Shown: positions 10,167-21,805, counted from the first letter of the stretch. The stretch: DNA of 64,000 nucleotides from Microglena sp. YARC (GCA_022414725.1 CM039464.1:58204838-58268837); one strand, 5' to 3'. The notes: generated from the sequence alone by a model not told the origin. A program made the numbers and translations.

Positions 10167-13100
10167 GTGAACCTTTTAAGTGTTCATGCTACTGCCAAAT
10201 CTGAGGACTGTGTCATATCTTTTTCTGAGCATACCTGTGTTGCAAACAAAGGGACTAAGACCCTTTGGACTGTCCCTGCCTCAATAGGTGGTGTGTATCA
10301 CTTTCTGGCCCATGGTTGCACTGTTACTGCCTTAGCTACTGTAATTGTTGAGCCAAGTGCTGCCCCCCCTCTCTCCCTGGTTGGGTTGTGGCATAGACGG
10401 TTTGGCCATCCAGGCCAAACCGCTATGCAAGAACTCATTAATGGGGGATTGGTGGAGGGATTACCCAGCATTTCGCACAAACAGTTGCAGCGCTTTGCGC
10501 TGGACCCGTGTGACGCGTGCTGCGTTGGAAAGGCTACAAAAGAGTCCTTTCCAGAACGTAGGCGAGTAACACATGCACCGTTGGAATTGATACACATAGA
10601 CCTGCAGGGCCCCTTTTGCATCGGTATTAGAATGGAGGTTTACCTCCTCGTGGCGGTAGACGATCACAGCGGGTGGAACGCAGTAGTACCTATGCGCCTT
10701 AAGAGCGAGTCTGCGGGACGGATCATAGCAATTATCCGTAACTGGATGGGGCTCTTGCTCGGGGTAGCCTTCAGGTGCCTTCGTACAGATCAAGCGAAGG
10801 AGTTTCTTGTGCCAGAATTGACCAACTGGTTAGCAAGTGTTCAAGCGAAACATGAGGTTAGTTCCGTTTACTGTCCACAGCAAAATGGGGTGGCAGAACG
10901 GTTCAACGGGTTAGTCGCGTCTATGGCTAGGACTATGATAATCGAGTCCGAAATGTCCAAAGGATTTTGGACATACGCCTTCACCTGCGCTTCGAATCTC
11001 CGGAACTGCCTCCCCTCGAAGCGTGGAGCCACTCCTTATGAGCGGTTCTTTGGACAGGTACCTGACGTATCCTTGCTGCGAGTTTTAGGCACTAGGTGCT
11101 ATGTGAAGCTGTTAGACGGCAAAACTCGTAGTAAAACTGACGAACGCGCAATCCGGGGTAGGCTTGTAGGGTACTCCTCTATGAGTAAAGCTTACCAAAT
11201 TTGGATCCCAGAACAGCACAAGGTTGTTGTAGCTCGTGACGTAGTGTTCTTCGAAGGATCCGGCCCAGGTCCTGTCCTTGGGCAAGTGCCTTATGACGGT
11301 AGCCCGTTCTCGGAGGCTTCCTCTCCCGCTGTCATCGGTGAAGGACCTCCAGTCGTGGTAGGTATCGAACACGACGCTGCGCATTTAGTGAACGGCCTCG
11401 ACGCAGGCTTCCACATGAACCTACGTTCTAGGAAGTCTGCTGAGCCGATTGATGCTGGTGTGCCAGCGGTCTGTGGGGGCACTGTTTTGGGATCTTCAGA
11501 TAGGGTGAATTTTAATTCTCTAGGAGCCCCTCCCCCCGCCTTGGGTACGCATTTGCAGGTTGGGGACAATGTCCGACATGTAGAGACTCCAGGGCTACGG
11601 CCTGGAGCACTACAGCCAGAAGTGCCTCCGAGGGCATCTCCTGAAAATTCTAGTAGTCGCTCTATTAGTCTTGCAGGAAATGTTGAGGGCTCGGCCGGGG
11701 TGTCCGATTTTGATTCACCCATGAGCACGCTTGTGCCTGGATGGATGGGTGCAAGTGGTGTAGGGGATGCAATGTCACCATTGCCTCCGCCTGGGGGGGG
11801 GAGTATAGCTTCACTACCCCCGAATTTGTTACAAGCTGATAGTACCAGTATAGTAACTCCTCTACCTGACGGTAGGCGAGCCCCTGAGCCTGCAGATGCT
11901 TTCATATCAGAACCTATCAACCTCACATACAAGCGAGCTGTTGCCCTTGATAACCTTGACAGGGAACATTGGCTTCTGGCCATGAGAGATGAAATGGCAT
12001 CTTTGGAAGGTCACCAGACTTGGACTCTAACCCTGCTGCCCCGTGGATGCAAAACCATCACTGGGCGGTGGCTCTTCACCATTAAAAATGGGGTAGATGG
12101 TCAACCAGAACGGTACAAAGCTCGGTTTGTGGCAAGGGGATTTTTGCAGCGTGAGGGCATTGACTATGACTTAACGTTTGCACCGGTTACCTCAAAAACA
12201 ACCCTCCGTGTTTTCCTGGCTGGCATGGTGCACCGCAAGATGTTTCCACGTCAGTTAGATATCAAAACGGCGTTTCTAAACGCAACCCTAGAAGAAGGGC
12301 TTGACTTGTACCTTGCCCAGCCAGAGGGGTTTGAAGTGGGCAAGGGCTTGGTCTGCAAGATCATCAAGTCCTTGTATGGCCTCAAACAGGCCCCCAGGTT
12401 GTGGAGCGCTGAGGTTTGTCGTGTGTTACGGTTGTGTGGTTTCCGTCCTACTGCCTCTGACCCTGCACTTTTTGTCCGTCTGGAAGCTGATGGAAACTGG
12501 TCCTGGGTCACCACCTATGTGGATGACTTCTGGCTAGCCCTTGATGAGCTCTTCTTATACATAGCTATCATAGAAATCATGCGCCAAGAGGGCTGGACAG
12601 TAGCAGAAATGGGCGTACCTCGAATGTTTTTATCACTCGACTGTGACCTTAGCCTCGATGCTGAGGGCAGATGTGATAAAATAGTCATCAGCCAACGGAC
12701 TGCCATACAGGGTATGCTGGAACGGTTTAGGATTGGGAAAGGTGAAGCTACGAGAGCTACTGTTGCGGTCCCTATGGTCTCCGGGGCAGTAACTACTCAG
12801 GCTGAAGGCAGCCGCGTGCTGCCCAATAACCGCCTATATTCCTCTTTGATAGGTTGCTTCATATATCTGTCTACTTGCACTAGGCCAGACATAGCTTACG
12901 CCGTAAGCTGTCTCTCACGATTCACATCTTGTCCAACGCAGGCTCATTGGCATGCTGCTATTCGGGTACTTGTATACCTTCGGACCCACCCCCGTCTTGG
13001 GATTGGTTATAGCCATGCTCCTGATTTCTGTTTCAAAGCATATAGTGATGCTAGTTTTGGAGAGGATCTTGCAGGCCGTCGCTCCCAGACAGGTCTTGCT

Positions 13101-13520
13101 GTCTTGGCCTCTGGAGGGGTAGTGAGCTGGGTATCAAAGCGCCAAATCACCCCTGCGCTCAGCACGGGTGAGGCTGAGTATCAAGCCCTAGCTGCAGCAG
13201 CCAGGGAGGTTCAATGGTTAAAGCACCTAAGAGCTGACCTTGGTCTGCCTTGCAAGCTGGTTACCATTCGCTGTGATGCTTCAGTTTCTTTGTCCTGGTG
13301 TGCTGATTATAAGCATGAATCCAGGGCAAAGCATATTGATATTATCCATCATTATGTGAAAGACTTGGTACTAAGCAAGCGCTTGGGTACTGTTAAGGTA
13401 CACACATCCCTGCAGGTGGCTGACACCTTCACTAAACCTCTCACAGCGGATGTGTTTTGGTCTATGAATGGGATGTTGGGACTGGTGGATGTGAAGGAGT
13501 TGAAGCCTCCCTCGAAATAA
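10167..13520 (+). CDS. pol: Copia-1 pol: integrase, reverse transcriptase, RNase H
   Basis: The frame is 1117 residues long without a stop. GAG-pre-integrase: LWHRRFGHPG near residue 75 and CDACCVGK near 115. The integrase core has its acidic triad in HIDLQGP (near 143), RTDQAKEF (near 206) and GVAERFN (near 241). Reverse transcriptase starts near 590 with WLLAMRDEM, then LDIKTAFLNA near 697, SLYGLKQAPRLW near 735 and the catalytic YVDD near 784. RNase H: AYSDASFG near 957, STGEAEYQ near 1000, CDAS near 1037. All key residues are present. The first ATG is internal; translation should come from a Gag-Pol fusion. An uncharged, Pro/Ser-rich linker of about 250 residues separates integrase and RT. 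Confidence 0.95.
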   Translation: MNLLSVHATAKSEDCVISFSEHTCVANKGTKTLWTVPASIGGVYHFLAHGCTVTALATVIVEPSAAPPLSLVGLWHRRFGHPGQTAMQELINGGLVEGLPSISHKQLQRFALDPCDACCVGKATKESFPERRRVTHAPLELIHIDLQGPFCIGIRMEVYLLVAVDDHSGWNAVVPMRLKSESAGRIIAIIRNWMGLLLGVAFRCLRTDQAKEFLVPELTNWLASVQAKHEVSSVYCPQQNGVAERFNGLVASMARTMIIESEMSKGFWTYAFTCASNLRNCLPSKRGATPYERFFGQVPDVSLLRVLGTRCYVKLLDGKTRSKTDERAIRGRLVGYSSMSKAYQIWIPEQHKVVVARDVVFFEGSGPGPVLGQVPYDGSPFSEASSPAVIGEGPPVVVGIEHDAAHLVNGLDAGFHMNLRSRKSAEPIDAGVPAVCGGTVLGSSDRVNFNSLGAPPPALGTHLQVGDNVRHVETPGLRPGALQPEVPPRASPENSSSRSISLAGNVEGSAGVSDFDSPMSTLVPGWMGASGVGDAMSPLPPPGGGSIASLPPNLLQADSTSIVTPLPDGRRAPEPADAFISEPINLTYKRAVALDNLDREHWLLAMRDEMASLEGHQTWTLTLLPRGCKTITGRWLFTIKNGVDGQPERYKARFVARGFLQREGIDYDLTFAPVTSKTTLRVFLAGMVHRKMFPRQLDIKTAFLNATLEEGLDLYLAQPEGFEVGKGLVCKIIKSLYGLKQAPRLWSAEVCRVLRLCGFRPTASDPALFVRLEADGNWSWVTTYVDDFWLALDELFLYIAIIEIMRQEGWTVAEMGVPRMFLSLDCDLSLDAEGRCDKIVISQRTAIQGMLERFRIGKGEATRATVAVPMVSGAVTTQAEGSRVLPNNRLYSSLIGCFIYLSTCTRPDIAYAVSCLSRFTSCPTQAHWHAAIRVLVYLRTHPRLGIGYSHAPDFCFKAYSDASFGEDLAGRRSQTGLAVLASGGVVSWVSKRQITPALSTGEAEYQALAAAAREVQWLKHLRADLGLPCKLVTIRCDASVSLSWCADYKHESRAKHIDIIHHYVKDLVLSKRLGTVKVHTSLQVADTFTKPLTADVFWSMNGMLGLVDVKELKPPSK

Positions 13521-14397
13521 TTTGTTACGTACACCTTCACACAGGTGGAGTGGTGCTTGGCGGAATTTATTTCCTGACTCTGTTGTATTATTGTTTTCAG
13601 TTCTTCTGTTGTCTCAACGTGAACTTCGGGTATATCCCCTCTTTAATTGATACCTCTCTTGTATGTTCAGCTCGATATAGAAAATCTAGGTTAAAGGTCT
13701 ATGGCTGCTGAACACATAGGTTCCTGGCACACCCGGCTGACCTACAAGATTAATTTTTTTTTTTTTGATATATCTGGTTGGTTACACCTGTGGACCCTGT
13801 GGGTTCGCACGGTGAATAATTCTGATTGAACCTCTCATTATTTTTCTGTCCTTTGTACTCTCCTTTTTTTTTCTTCAGGTGGTTTAAATAGCTTATGCCT
13901 GCAAGGGCATTGTTTGTCAACAGCTGCCAAACACTTAGGTTTGCGCACACTAGACTTACTTGATGGATTTATTCTAGCCTTGGGATGTTTATCTGGTTTG
14001 TTACCCTAAGCACCCTTGTGGTGCACAACAGGCATTAAGTAATTGGTTTCATCTTGTGTATACGACTGCACTGTTTTGGCAGTTGTATTGTGTGGTTGAG
14101 TGTATAGTATATTTTACTGCACACTTTAATCCTGTGGGATTAAGACTTTCAGCTAGACGAGAGTAGTTATAAGTGTGTGCACTGGTCTGTCCACGCACAC
14201 ATGGATTTAGCTCTACCCTGATTGGTACTTACTGTTGATCCTATTTTCCCCTGGACAGGGAGATTAGTTGGAATATAGTGATCTGAAGATTTTGTGTGTT
14301 TCACGTGCACCTATAAACAGGTGGAGATATGATTATACTTCGGTTTTTAGGCTACGGTTCTTTCTTAGGTCTTATGTGATAGCAAAGACAGGTGGAG
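13521..14397 (+). other. Copia-1 3' spacer
   Basis: An unusually long (877 bp) T-rich, non-coding stretch between pol and the 3' LTR. The purine-rich AAAGACAGGTGGAG just before 14398 may be the polypurine tract. No extra gene is recognised. Confidence 0.6.
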
Positions 14398-14665
14398 TGT
14401 CAGCGCTAGCTTTCTTATGTCTTTTCTATCGTGTGTCTTCATCAGGAATGACACAGGTCAATGTCTTTTACACCGTATTGTCACTCGTAGGTGTCAAGAA
14501 GGTACCCATGGTTACACGTGGTTCTAGTAAGCCCCGTACCCTAAGTCATGTTGGCGGCACGCCTGTCAACCTTAAGTCTCTACCGAGACTCTGTAAATCA
14601 TTCGCAAAGCTACCAAAGCTTTAGTTTCCTCCCTTCCGTTCGAAGTCCAGCTTTATAAGCTGACA
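14398..14665 (+). repeat. Copia-1 3' LTR
   Basis: Same length (268 bp) and ends as the 5' LTR, with about three substitutions. It is followed by the AGTCG target duplication. Confidence 0.95.
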
Positions 14666-14692
14666 AGTCGCAAAGTCTATCAGTCTTGTGGC

Positions 14693-15065
14693 CCAGCGTT
14701 TGCGGGCAGAATAAACTTGGGTGGTATAAACGCTAACACACCACACTCTGCATTGGATTGTTACATGTTTTGCAGCCAACTTTGGGCTACTTAGTGTCTC
14801 CTTTTGAGTCACATTTGAATCTGGTTTGAATGGAAAAGAAAACAAAATTAAAAGGATTCCGCCAAATATGTAACTTGAGCCAATTTCAATGATTGTTACA
14901 AGGTTCGATACCCCAGGTATGAGCCAATTTATGGAGCTCCCCAGATTCGAAGATTCGCCAACTAAAGTGGCAAACAAATATTCCAGGCTGTTCTGGGATT
15001 TACAGCCAAACCTATTTTCCGCCAACATATCATACGGTATTCATGGATAAGAATTTCGGTCACAT
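14693..15065 (+). repeat. Dispersed repeat, second copy
   Basis: It shares GGGTGGTATAAACGC, TTTGAATCTGGTTTGAA, AAAAGGATTCCGCCA and CCGCCAACATATCAT with 8005-8142 and 30480-30670. It is non-coding and may be an old non-autonomous element of unknown class. Confidence 0.5.
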
Positions 15066-15654
15066 GTTTTCTGCCACTTTTGTGTTGTAGACACCAGCTT
15101 GTAGGCTTTATGTCCTCAACAAGTTCCCGTAATCTCCCTCTATGTTCATGCACAGACCATTCCAAGGTTCGTATATTAACTAGTACTTGCATGCACTATA
15201 TATTTGCTTCCAAGCTTACTTGCACTTTTTTGTTGCCGAAGGGGAGATGGTCGACAGACCTGTCAAGGATGTTGTGGTGTGGTCTTGTATTGGGTCAACA
15301 ATGGCTTGCATAAGGCAATGAAAACGTACAGTGATGTATTGCATGGTGGGAATTTGGGATCCATATTATATTAAAGCCACCTATACATGCATGGATGCAT
15401 GTTACAGTAAGGGCTTTTAGGGCTGTCAATCTTTTACGATAGTTTCAATTATCGTACCATGAGTCATGAAATATTGTACGATTGCCAGATCGTACACCTT
15501 TTGGGGGAATTTACCCGAATGAAAAGAGTATTTAAACCGAATGAAAAAAAAAAAACAGATTTTTGATTGAGGAATGAGCCAAAAATGTGTGCAAGTGTGT
15601 GTCCGTCAGAAATATGTCACTCAAATAAACAAGTTCTATGCTGCGTCGCCTGGT
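15066..15654. other. Unassigned spacer
   Basis: AT-rich sequence with a short inverted motif (ACGATAGTTTCAATTATCGT near 15436). No gene is seen. Confidence 0.45.
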
Positions 15655-15840
15655 ACACTAAAAAATGGCGGAGAGTGATCGCGACGGAGCGACAGGTGGC
15701 AACGGAAGCGAGTTAGTTACGAGACCGATGGCTGACGTGTCAGGCTCCATCGCAGTCATACGGTTGGTCTGACGGACATGTGGGTAACCCTGGGGGTTCC
15801 CGGACTCGAGTTGAGGGGGCTCCGCCAAAAAACGCAACAT
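15655..15840 (+). repeat. Dispersed repeat shared with 42540-42740
   Basis: GGTGGCAACG, GAAGCGAGTTAGTTACG and TGGCTGACGTGTCAGGCT followed by a GGGGGCTCCGCC end recur with similar spacing at 42590-42725, and a shorter match is near 51110. The family has no coding potential and no clear ends. Confidence 0.5.
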
Positions 15841-16229
15841 TCTATACTATATAACAATTATAAGACTTATTTAGACCGGACAGAATCGCACGAGAGCACA
15901 TAGTAGCATCGCAATTCAAGAAAAGGAGCTAATGTTTGTGTATTTGGGGCCCAAAGCTACAATTGTAATGTGACATTTTCCAACATTCCAAATTTGTATC
16001 ATCCAAACATGTGCGCAATTGCGCAGACATAGGTTTGGGAGCAGAATTGTTCTCAAAAATTCGAGCCAAAAACACACAAGCATCCAAATCGACGACCCAT
16101 ACGAGCTCCTTCTGGTCTACGCCGTAGCTAGTAGAGTCGTCCCGCCCTCGATAAATTCAGGGGAGTAACTTTGCATATTTGCGCTTTATCCATTCATACT
16201 TGTCCGACGCAATAAATCTCAGATGGTTT
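15841..16229. other. Unassigned spacer before Copia-2
   Basis: No gene or LTR could be found here. The 5' LTR of Copia-2 is expected near this place but no partner of its 3' LTR was seen. Confidence 0.4.
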
Positions 16230-16722
16230 CATCAACCAACCGCAAGTTGCCTCCCAACTCATTCGCTTGCTTCGCGCCATGTATGGCAAAGTCTTACCAA
16301 ACCTAGAAGCCACCACCATTGCCATGTTTGCCGGTGAAACTTTACTTGAATAACTTGCACGGGTTCAGCTCATGTATCACAGGTCACAACGCAATGAGCA
16401 TGGTCCTACCTGCTGCCTTTAGTCATGTGTATCAGAACCCGCCCCGAGTTCACTGCTTTCCCTAACACTTTCATAAGAGTCCTCACCATGCTTACTTCAC
16501 TACTTTTGTTGGTGATCTCACCTCATATGCCCAAGTCAACAGGCAAGACATACCTAACACATCCATCCCTGCCCATGTCCCTTATGATGACCTAGCCATG
16601 TTAGCCAGGGTAGATGATAAGTGTCGCAACTATGACGGGATTGGGCACTTCGCTAACGAAAGCAGTGGCGATCCGAGACCACGAGCGAGGCCCCCAAGAC
16701 TCCATACCTCGCAACCCACCCA

Positions 16723-17790
16723 ATGCTATTCCACCTAAAGCATCCATTTCCTACCCCTCCTACTCCCGCGACCGTACTTGCTGAACTTTCCACCCCAACC
16801 AATCTCACCCCACCCGATCTTACATGCCGCGAACAGACAGATAGCGCAGGTCACCTTGGTGACCACCCCACTCCCGAGAGCATGCACATGCTGCCGATGA
16901 AACATCCGAGTCCGACTCGGACCCGGATCCCAACTTCGCTTTTGTCTCTATTCAAGATGAGAATGATGATCCCTGTATTGCAAGGAATAAAATTGAGTCA
17001 AATAGCCTTTCGCCTCACTGCACCTATAGACAATGCACTATGGACAGAGACTCTCAGGCATCTGCACGTAGGGTTACTTCGCTGGATGCCGCGCCGCATC
17101 ATGCATCCTACTCCTCGCGAGCCATTGGTGAACATGCCAGCTGTTGGCTGGCAAGAATTCATTAGCCAGGTTCCAGCTGATGCCCTTGCCTTCCACCAAA
17201 GTTCTTTCAATGCATCTGAACTGCGACGCATCCTTGCCACCTCATGGGTCATTGGCGTAGGGGACACTTCCCACATCACTGGGAATGAGGTCCTATTGTT
17301 TCATATCACTACTCTAGATGACCCTGTGTCCATCAGAACAGCCAGCCCCCACCCACTCATGGGCACAAGGTCTGGGACTGCCTATATCAAGGGTGACCAT
17401 GGCCTCATCATCACTCTCAACAACATGCTTCTGTCACCAGGTAGACCAACACCTAGCTTGCTAAGCGTCAACCTTGCATATCAGGCCAACTACCAACTAT
17501 CCACTACCTTCAATCACTATAAAGCAGAGTTGTTCATGAAGGGTCGTGGGGCATGGAACCAAGTCAACCTCAATGCACCGAAAGTTAACAGGCTGTACCT
17601 TGTCTCCACCTACATCCCTCAAGTTACACCACCTGTGATCCCCATTAACCCTGGGCGCCTTCTTGCCCTTTCCACAGTGTTGAGGAACACCCCACAGACT
17701 ACGGTATTGTGGCATGAGAGGTATGGACATCTGTCCTACTCAGGGATGCACGACATGATCCTGTTTGATCTGGTGACTGGCATTGATTGA
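16723..17790 (+). pseudogene. Copia-2 gag-protease and GAG-pre-integrase part
   Basis: The 355-residue frame has a protease site reading SWVIGVGDTSHITG where copia proteases have WxxDSGATSHxTG. The catalytic Asp is Gly and the next residue is Val, so the protease is dead. It ends in TVLWHERYGHLSYSGMHDM, the GAG-pre-integrase His motif, and stops at a telomere-repeat insertion. The Cys pair of the zinc domain that should follow is missing. Confidence 0.75.
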
Positions 17791-17836
17791 GGGTTTAGGG
17801 GTTAGGGTTTTAAACCCTAAACCCTAAACCCTAAAC
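17791..17836. repeat. Head-to-head interstitial telomere-type repeat
   Basis: About three TTTAGGG-type units (two degenerate) meet three CCCTAAA units in a 46-bp block flanked on both sides by TTGATTGA (17783-17790 and 17837-17844). It sits where about 30 residues of the integrase zinc domain are missing. Confidence 0.85.
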
Positions 17837-18516
17837 TTGATTGACCCACTGCCCAGATTCCACTCAACCCGTCTCCTGGCCCTCATTCATATTGACCTTA
17901 GTGGAAAGATCATAATTTCTAGCCTTAATGGCACCCTCTACTTCCAAGGGATCCAGGACGATCATTCCAAATTGTCTGCTGTGACTTTCCAAAACACAAA
18001 ATTCATAGTCATTCCCCTCACCATTGCTGAGCTAGAGAGGTGGGAGAATATCACTAACAAAAAAATAGGCACTATCAAGATGAACAATGGGTCAGAATAC
18101 ACCAACAAGGGCTTTGCTGGCTGGTAAGGGAATCACTCAACAGTTAACTGCCCCAAATAATGCATCATCCAATGGCTCTGCAGAAAGACTCAAAGCCACC
18201 CTCCATCAATGAGCCACATCAAATGTATGATTCCAAGGCTACGTCACAATATTGAGCTGATATGATCAACAATGCCAATCTCATCCTGAACATCTCCCCC
18301 ACAGCATATCACCCTACGAAACCCCCCCATGAGCTGTTATATGGCACTAAACCCAGAGTTGACCACCTCAATCTTGGATGCACTGCTTTTGTCCACATTT
18401 CTAAAAACAACCGCTCCCACAAAATGGCCTCTTCTGCTGATATCATTTGGTTTGTAGGATACTGCTCTAAGAGGAAGGCGTATAGGGTTGCATATCCCAA
18501 CAACAAAATAAAATAG
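17837..18516 (+). pseudogene. Copia-2 integrase (broken)
   Basis: LLALIHIDLSGK holds the first catalytic Asp, QDDHSK follows, and TIKMNNGSEYTNKGF stands where RTDxGxEF is usual, so the second Asp is replaced by Asn. The stop at 18125-18127 and a frame change precede a second piece (18262-18516) with PHELLYGTKPRVDHL and VGYCSKRKAYRV, the C-terminal integrase region. Confidence 0.8.
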
Positions 18517-19145
18517 GACAGAGATGTGACCTTCAATGAGTCTGAAAAACTTGCAGGACAACGCAGTTTTGCTGGACCTGATGCCATCATCACTGGTATC
18601 ATCACAGATGTCCCACTGACTGAGCCATCCTATGACCCACCACCACCCCCGCCCCCAGGACCCAGACTAACTCAGACTAAACCCAGACTAAACCCAGACT
18701 AAACCCAGACTAAGCACGACTCTTGGGGAAACATTTTCCACATGCCTTCTGACTCCTCCCACATCACTTCCAACATCAACATAGTTTACCAACCTTCCAT
18801 ATCAGGTGCAGGTCAGAAGCAACATGCTGATGAGGATCATGACAGCTTCCACCCCCCCAACTCACCCCTGTCCCAGCACCATGATACACCTACCTCATCT
18901 CGACCCCCTTCTCGAACTCCGTCCCAACCTTCCTCCCGATCCCCATCCCTCAAGCCACCCAATCATGAGAGCGATCTTACCACACCTCCCCCACAGCAAC
19001 CCCCCTCACCACCATTAGACACCGGCGCACTTCAACTGGAAGGACATCTACATGCTCATGTGAGACGTATGACCCGTCAGGCAACTGCAGATGTGAGGGC
19101 AGCTGGACTACCCATCGATCCAGCTTTCCTCTTCACAGTAGGATA
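18517..19145 (+). pseudogene. Copia-2 Pro/Ser-rich linker
   Basis: A low-complexity proline-serine stretch between integrase and RT, typical of copia polyproteins. Four copies of ACCCAGACTAA at about 18660-18715 form a small tandem repeat. Confidence 0.55.
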
Positions 19146-20729
19146 GCAGATGAGATTCCCATCCCAAAGACCTACAAGCAGGCCATGACGACTGAGCACA
19201 AGACTCACTCGGTTGCAGCCATGCAAGCAGAACTGGATGCCCTAAAGACCATGCAGACCTGGACTCTTTAGGACCTTCCTTACAGCTCCAAAGCCATTGG
19301 GACCAAGTGGGTTTATAATATCAAGTATCTGCTGTGCGGCAAGCTTGATCGCTTTAAGGCCAGGCTTGTTGCACAAGGATTCTCCTTGCACCCCGGCCAG
19401 GGTTACGCTGAGGTCTTACCTCCTGTGGCCAAGCATGCCACTATCAGGTACATCATCTCCCTGGCATCTCACCCCGATGATCAACTTGCATAATCCGACG
19501 TGTCGACCACATTCCTCAATGGGACTGTCAATAAGGAGCTGTATTGTGCCCAGCCCCCTGGCTTCCAGATTGGTCTCAAGGTGTGCCGCATGCTCAAGCA
19601 TGGATTGAAGCAGGCCTCCAAGCAATGGTACATCAAGGTCAAAACCGACTTGATGGCCCTTGGACTAAATGAGGTTCATGCAGACCAAGGCCTCTTTGTC
19701 CTCCCAAGGTCCACCACCAATAATGCCATCCTATGGCTGGTCTTGTGGGTAGATGACTTCTTCATCCTCTATTTCAGTCGTCCCCTTATCAACAAGTACA
19801 AGACTGCCATTGGAGCCCTGTACAAGACCATAGATCTAGTGGAGCCCTCAGTGTGTGTAAGCTATGAATTCACCAGGGACAAGACTAGAGGGACCATTCA
19901 CATATGCGAGTCCCACTACATCAAGCAGCTACTCAAGTCAGCCAACCTGGCTGCCCATACTGGTGACTCCTGCTACCCCTGCCCTATCCCTAAGGACTCC
20001 AACAATCCACTACCCCACCCTTCCATGGATGCTCCAGTTAATGACTTTCCACTTGCTGCCATGGTGGGGTCCTTGAACTACCTGGCACTGTTCACAAGGC
20101 CTGATATTGCCAAGGGTGTCAACAGGCTTGCTAGGCACTCACCCAAGCCTCTGCCTGAGCACATGGATGCTGCAACAGGTATCCCGAGGTACCTAGCTGG
20201 CATCCCCAACCATGGCATACTCTACTCCTCGTACCTTGCCCCTACGATGACAGGCTTCTGTGATTCAGATCACGCCTCCTGCCAACTGACCAGGAAGTCA
20301 ACAACTAGCTGGGTTTTCCTCAACCAAGGTGGAGTCATCATCTGGCAACCCAAGCTGCAGCAGTACATCACTGCCCTCTCCAGCACTGAATCAGAATATG
20401 TAGCTGCTTCTCAAGCTGCCCAGGAAGCCCTCTGGCTCATCAAACTGATGCACTGTGCTGGAGCTGCACCTTGTCGTATCACAATTCAAGGTGACAACCA
20501 GGCCTCCTTGAATGCCTGGAACCAAGACAAGATGTCAACAAGCCTCAGACATGTCTCATTTACCTGGAGACCAGGTTTTACTTCCTTAAGGAAGAGGCTA
20601 AGAAAGGAGGAATTTTCCTCAAGTGGATCCCAATCAACTGCATCTAACGTTGCTGACATGTTCACCCTTCCCAGGTCCAAGTTCCAAGAGTTTAGGGCTG
20701 CCATTGGCTGCTTGGCCAAGAACCACTAG
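19146..20729 (+). pseudogene. Copia-2 reverse transcriptase and RNase H (broken)
   Basis: AELDALKTMQTWTL followed by a TAG, then IGTKWVYNIKY, FKARLVAQGFS, a stop at about 19491-19493, STTFLNGTVNKELYCAQPPGF, and LWVDDFF (WVDD in place of YVDD). The frame from 19500 to 20729 is open for 409 residues and contains RNase H motifs FCDSDHAS, SSTESEYVA and GDNQAS. The stops make this copy non-functional. Confidence 0.9.
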
Positions 20730-21597
20730 TCATATAAATAAATTATTTTTCTAATAGGACACATTGGACACAGTGCACAAAAATGTACATAAATAATGAT
20801 TATAAATCAACTAAGTCCCTTACACTTGGACGCCATACCTGTCCAAGACTACATATATATAGGAACCACATATAATATGATCATTATAATATTCTAGGAA
20901 CCACATATAGGAACCACATTTTGTCCTTTGCACCCTCCCCATGCTGTCCCAAAGGACTTAGCCTGTCCACAACATGGTCGTGGAATTTGACATATTTTCA
21001 TGCCATTGCCACACATGCAGCTTCTCCATAATCTGCAGTTAAGGGTACCACCTCTGTGGTATCATGATTTTGTTCAGATAATACCCTGTCCTCCTTTTCT
21101 GGGGTACCCTCTCCTCACTCAGTGAGTTTTAAGTGGTCACAATAGTTGCATAGTGTATTCTTTGGGCCTTGCTTGAAATCTTGTGTTTGTTCCTATCCTA
21201 CCCAAATGGTTAACCAGTATATCATTAATGCACATGATTTTTATTTCTTGGGCAATGCTTACAAACTACCAATGGTTTGTACCCTACCCACTACTTACCA
21301 AATATTTCATGTGCGTCAACTATAATCCCCCGGGCAGCTGGAACCCCCTCTTCACTTTTTGAGTATGATACTCTGGCCTCTCACGGATTTCCTGCATTCT
21401 GTACAAATGTACTGAAAACCCTAAGCTCATTTTTTCCATCAAGCTCTCTAAGTTTTCCCCCTTGTGGTTTTCAATTTGGAGTGGAGTTTAAATGTTTCTC
21501 CAGTCGGCATCACTGATTTTTTTTCCCCGATGCTTTTCTCCTGATTAAACCCCAGGCAGGAACTCTTACTCAAAGAGTACCTGGGATTGGGGGGAAT
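20730..21597 (+). other. Copia-2 3' untranslated spacer
   Basis: AT-rich with GGAACCACAT repeated near 20870-20935. The GGGATTGGGGGGAA at its end resembles a polypurine tract just before an LTR start. Confidence 0.5.
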
Positions 21598-21805
21598 GTT
21601 ATGCTATGGTATATAGCCATAGGATAAGGTGATACATAGGACATGCGTATGCCACGTGACCAGGCCAGTTGTATACCTGCCAGGTTACAGACCGCGTGGG
21701 CCAGCTAGTGCTGCATGGCATCTACATCAGACAGGCCCGCTGTAGAACTAAACCTAGGTTATACTGTGGTACTTAATAGCTGAACTCTCTACGTAACGTT
21801 ATCGT
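21598..21805 (+). repeat. Copia-2 3' LTR, truncated
   Basis: It starts TGTTATGCTATGG after a purine-rich tract, a common copia LTR start, and holds a TATA-like ATACTGTGGTACTTAATAG stretch. It is cut by the inverted copia fragment. A second copy was not found in this window. Confidence 0.4.

Larger units (their letters stand above)
8143..14665 (+). mobile_element. Copia-1: near-complete Ty1/copia LTR retrotransposon
   Basis: The 6.5-kb element has two 268-bp LTRs (8143-8410 and 14398-14665) that start TGTCAGC and end GCTGACA and differ at about three positions. A 5-bp target duplication AGTCG lies at 8138-8142 and 14666-14670. Between the LTRs are gag, protease, and pol in the copia order integrase, reverse transcriptase, RNase H. 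The close LTR match implies recent insertion, yet gag and the protease/pol join carry frame breaks, so this copy is probably not autonomous unless some breaks are recoding sites or sequencing errors. Confidence 0.95.
16230..21800 (+). mobile_element. Copia-2: decayed Ty1/copia element
   Basis: A second copia lineage, only distantly like Copia-1, runs from gag remnants (a frame reading PQVASQLIRLLRAMYG near 16240) through protease, integrase, RT and RNase H to a 3' LTR start at about 21598. At least five stops or frame breaks split it. It is truncated on the right by the inverted Copia-3 fragment. No 5' LTR is recognised. Confidence 0.8.

Noticed and set aside
11291..11983. 230-codon minus-strand frame within Copia-1 pol
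   Set aside because: Antisense shadow of the proline-rich linker of the pol frame.
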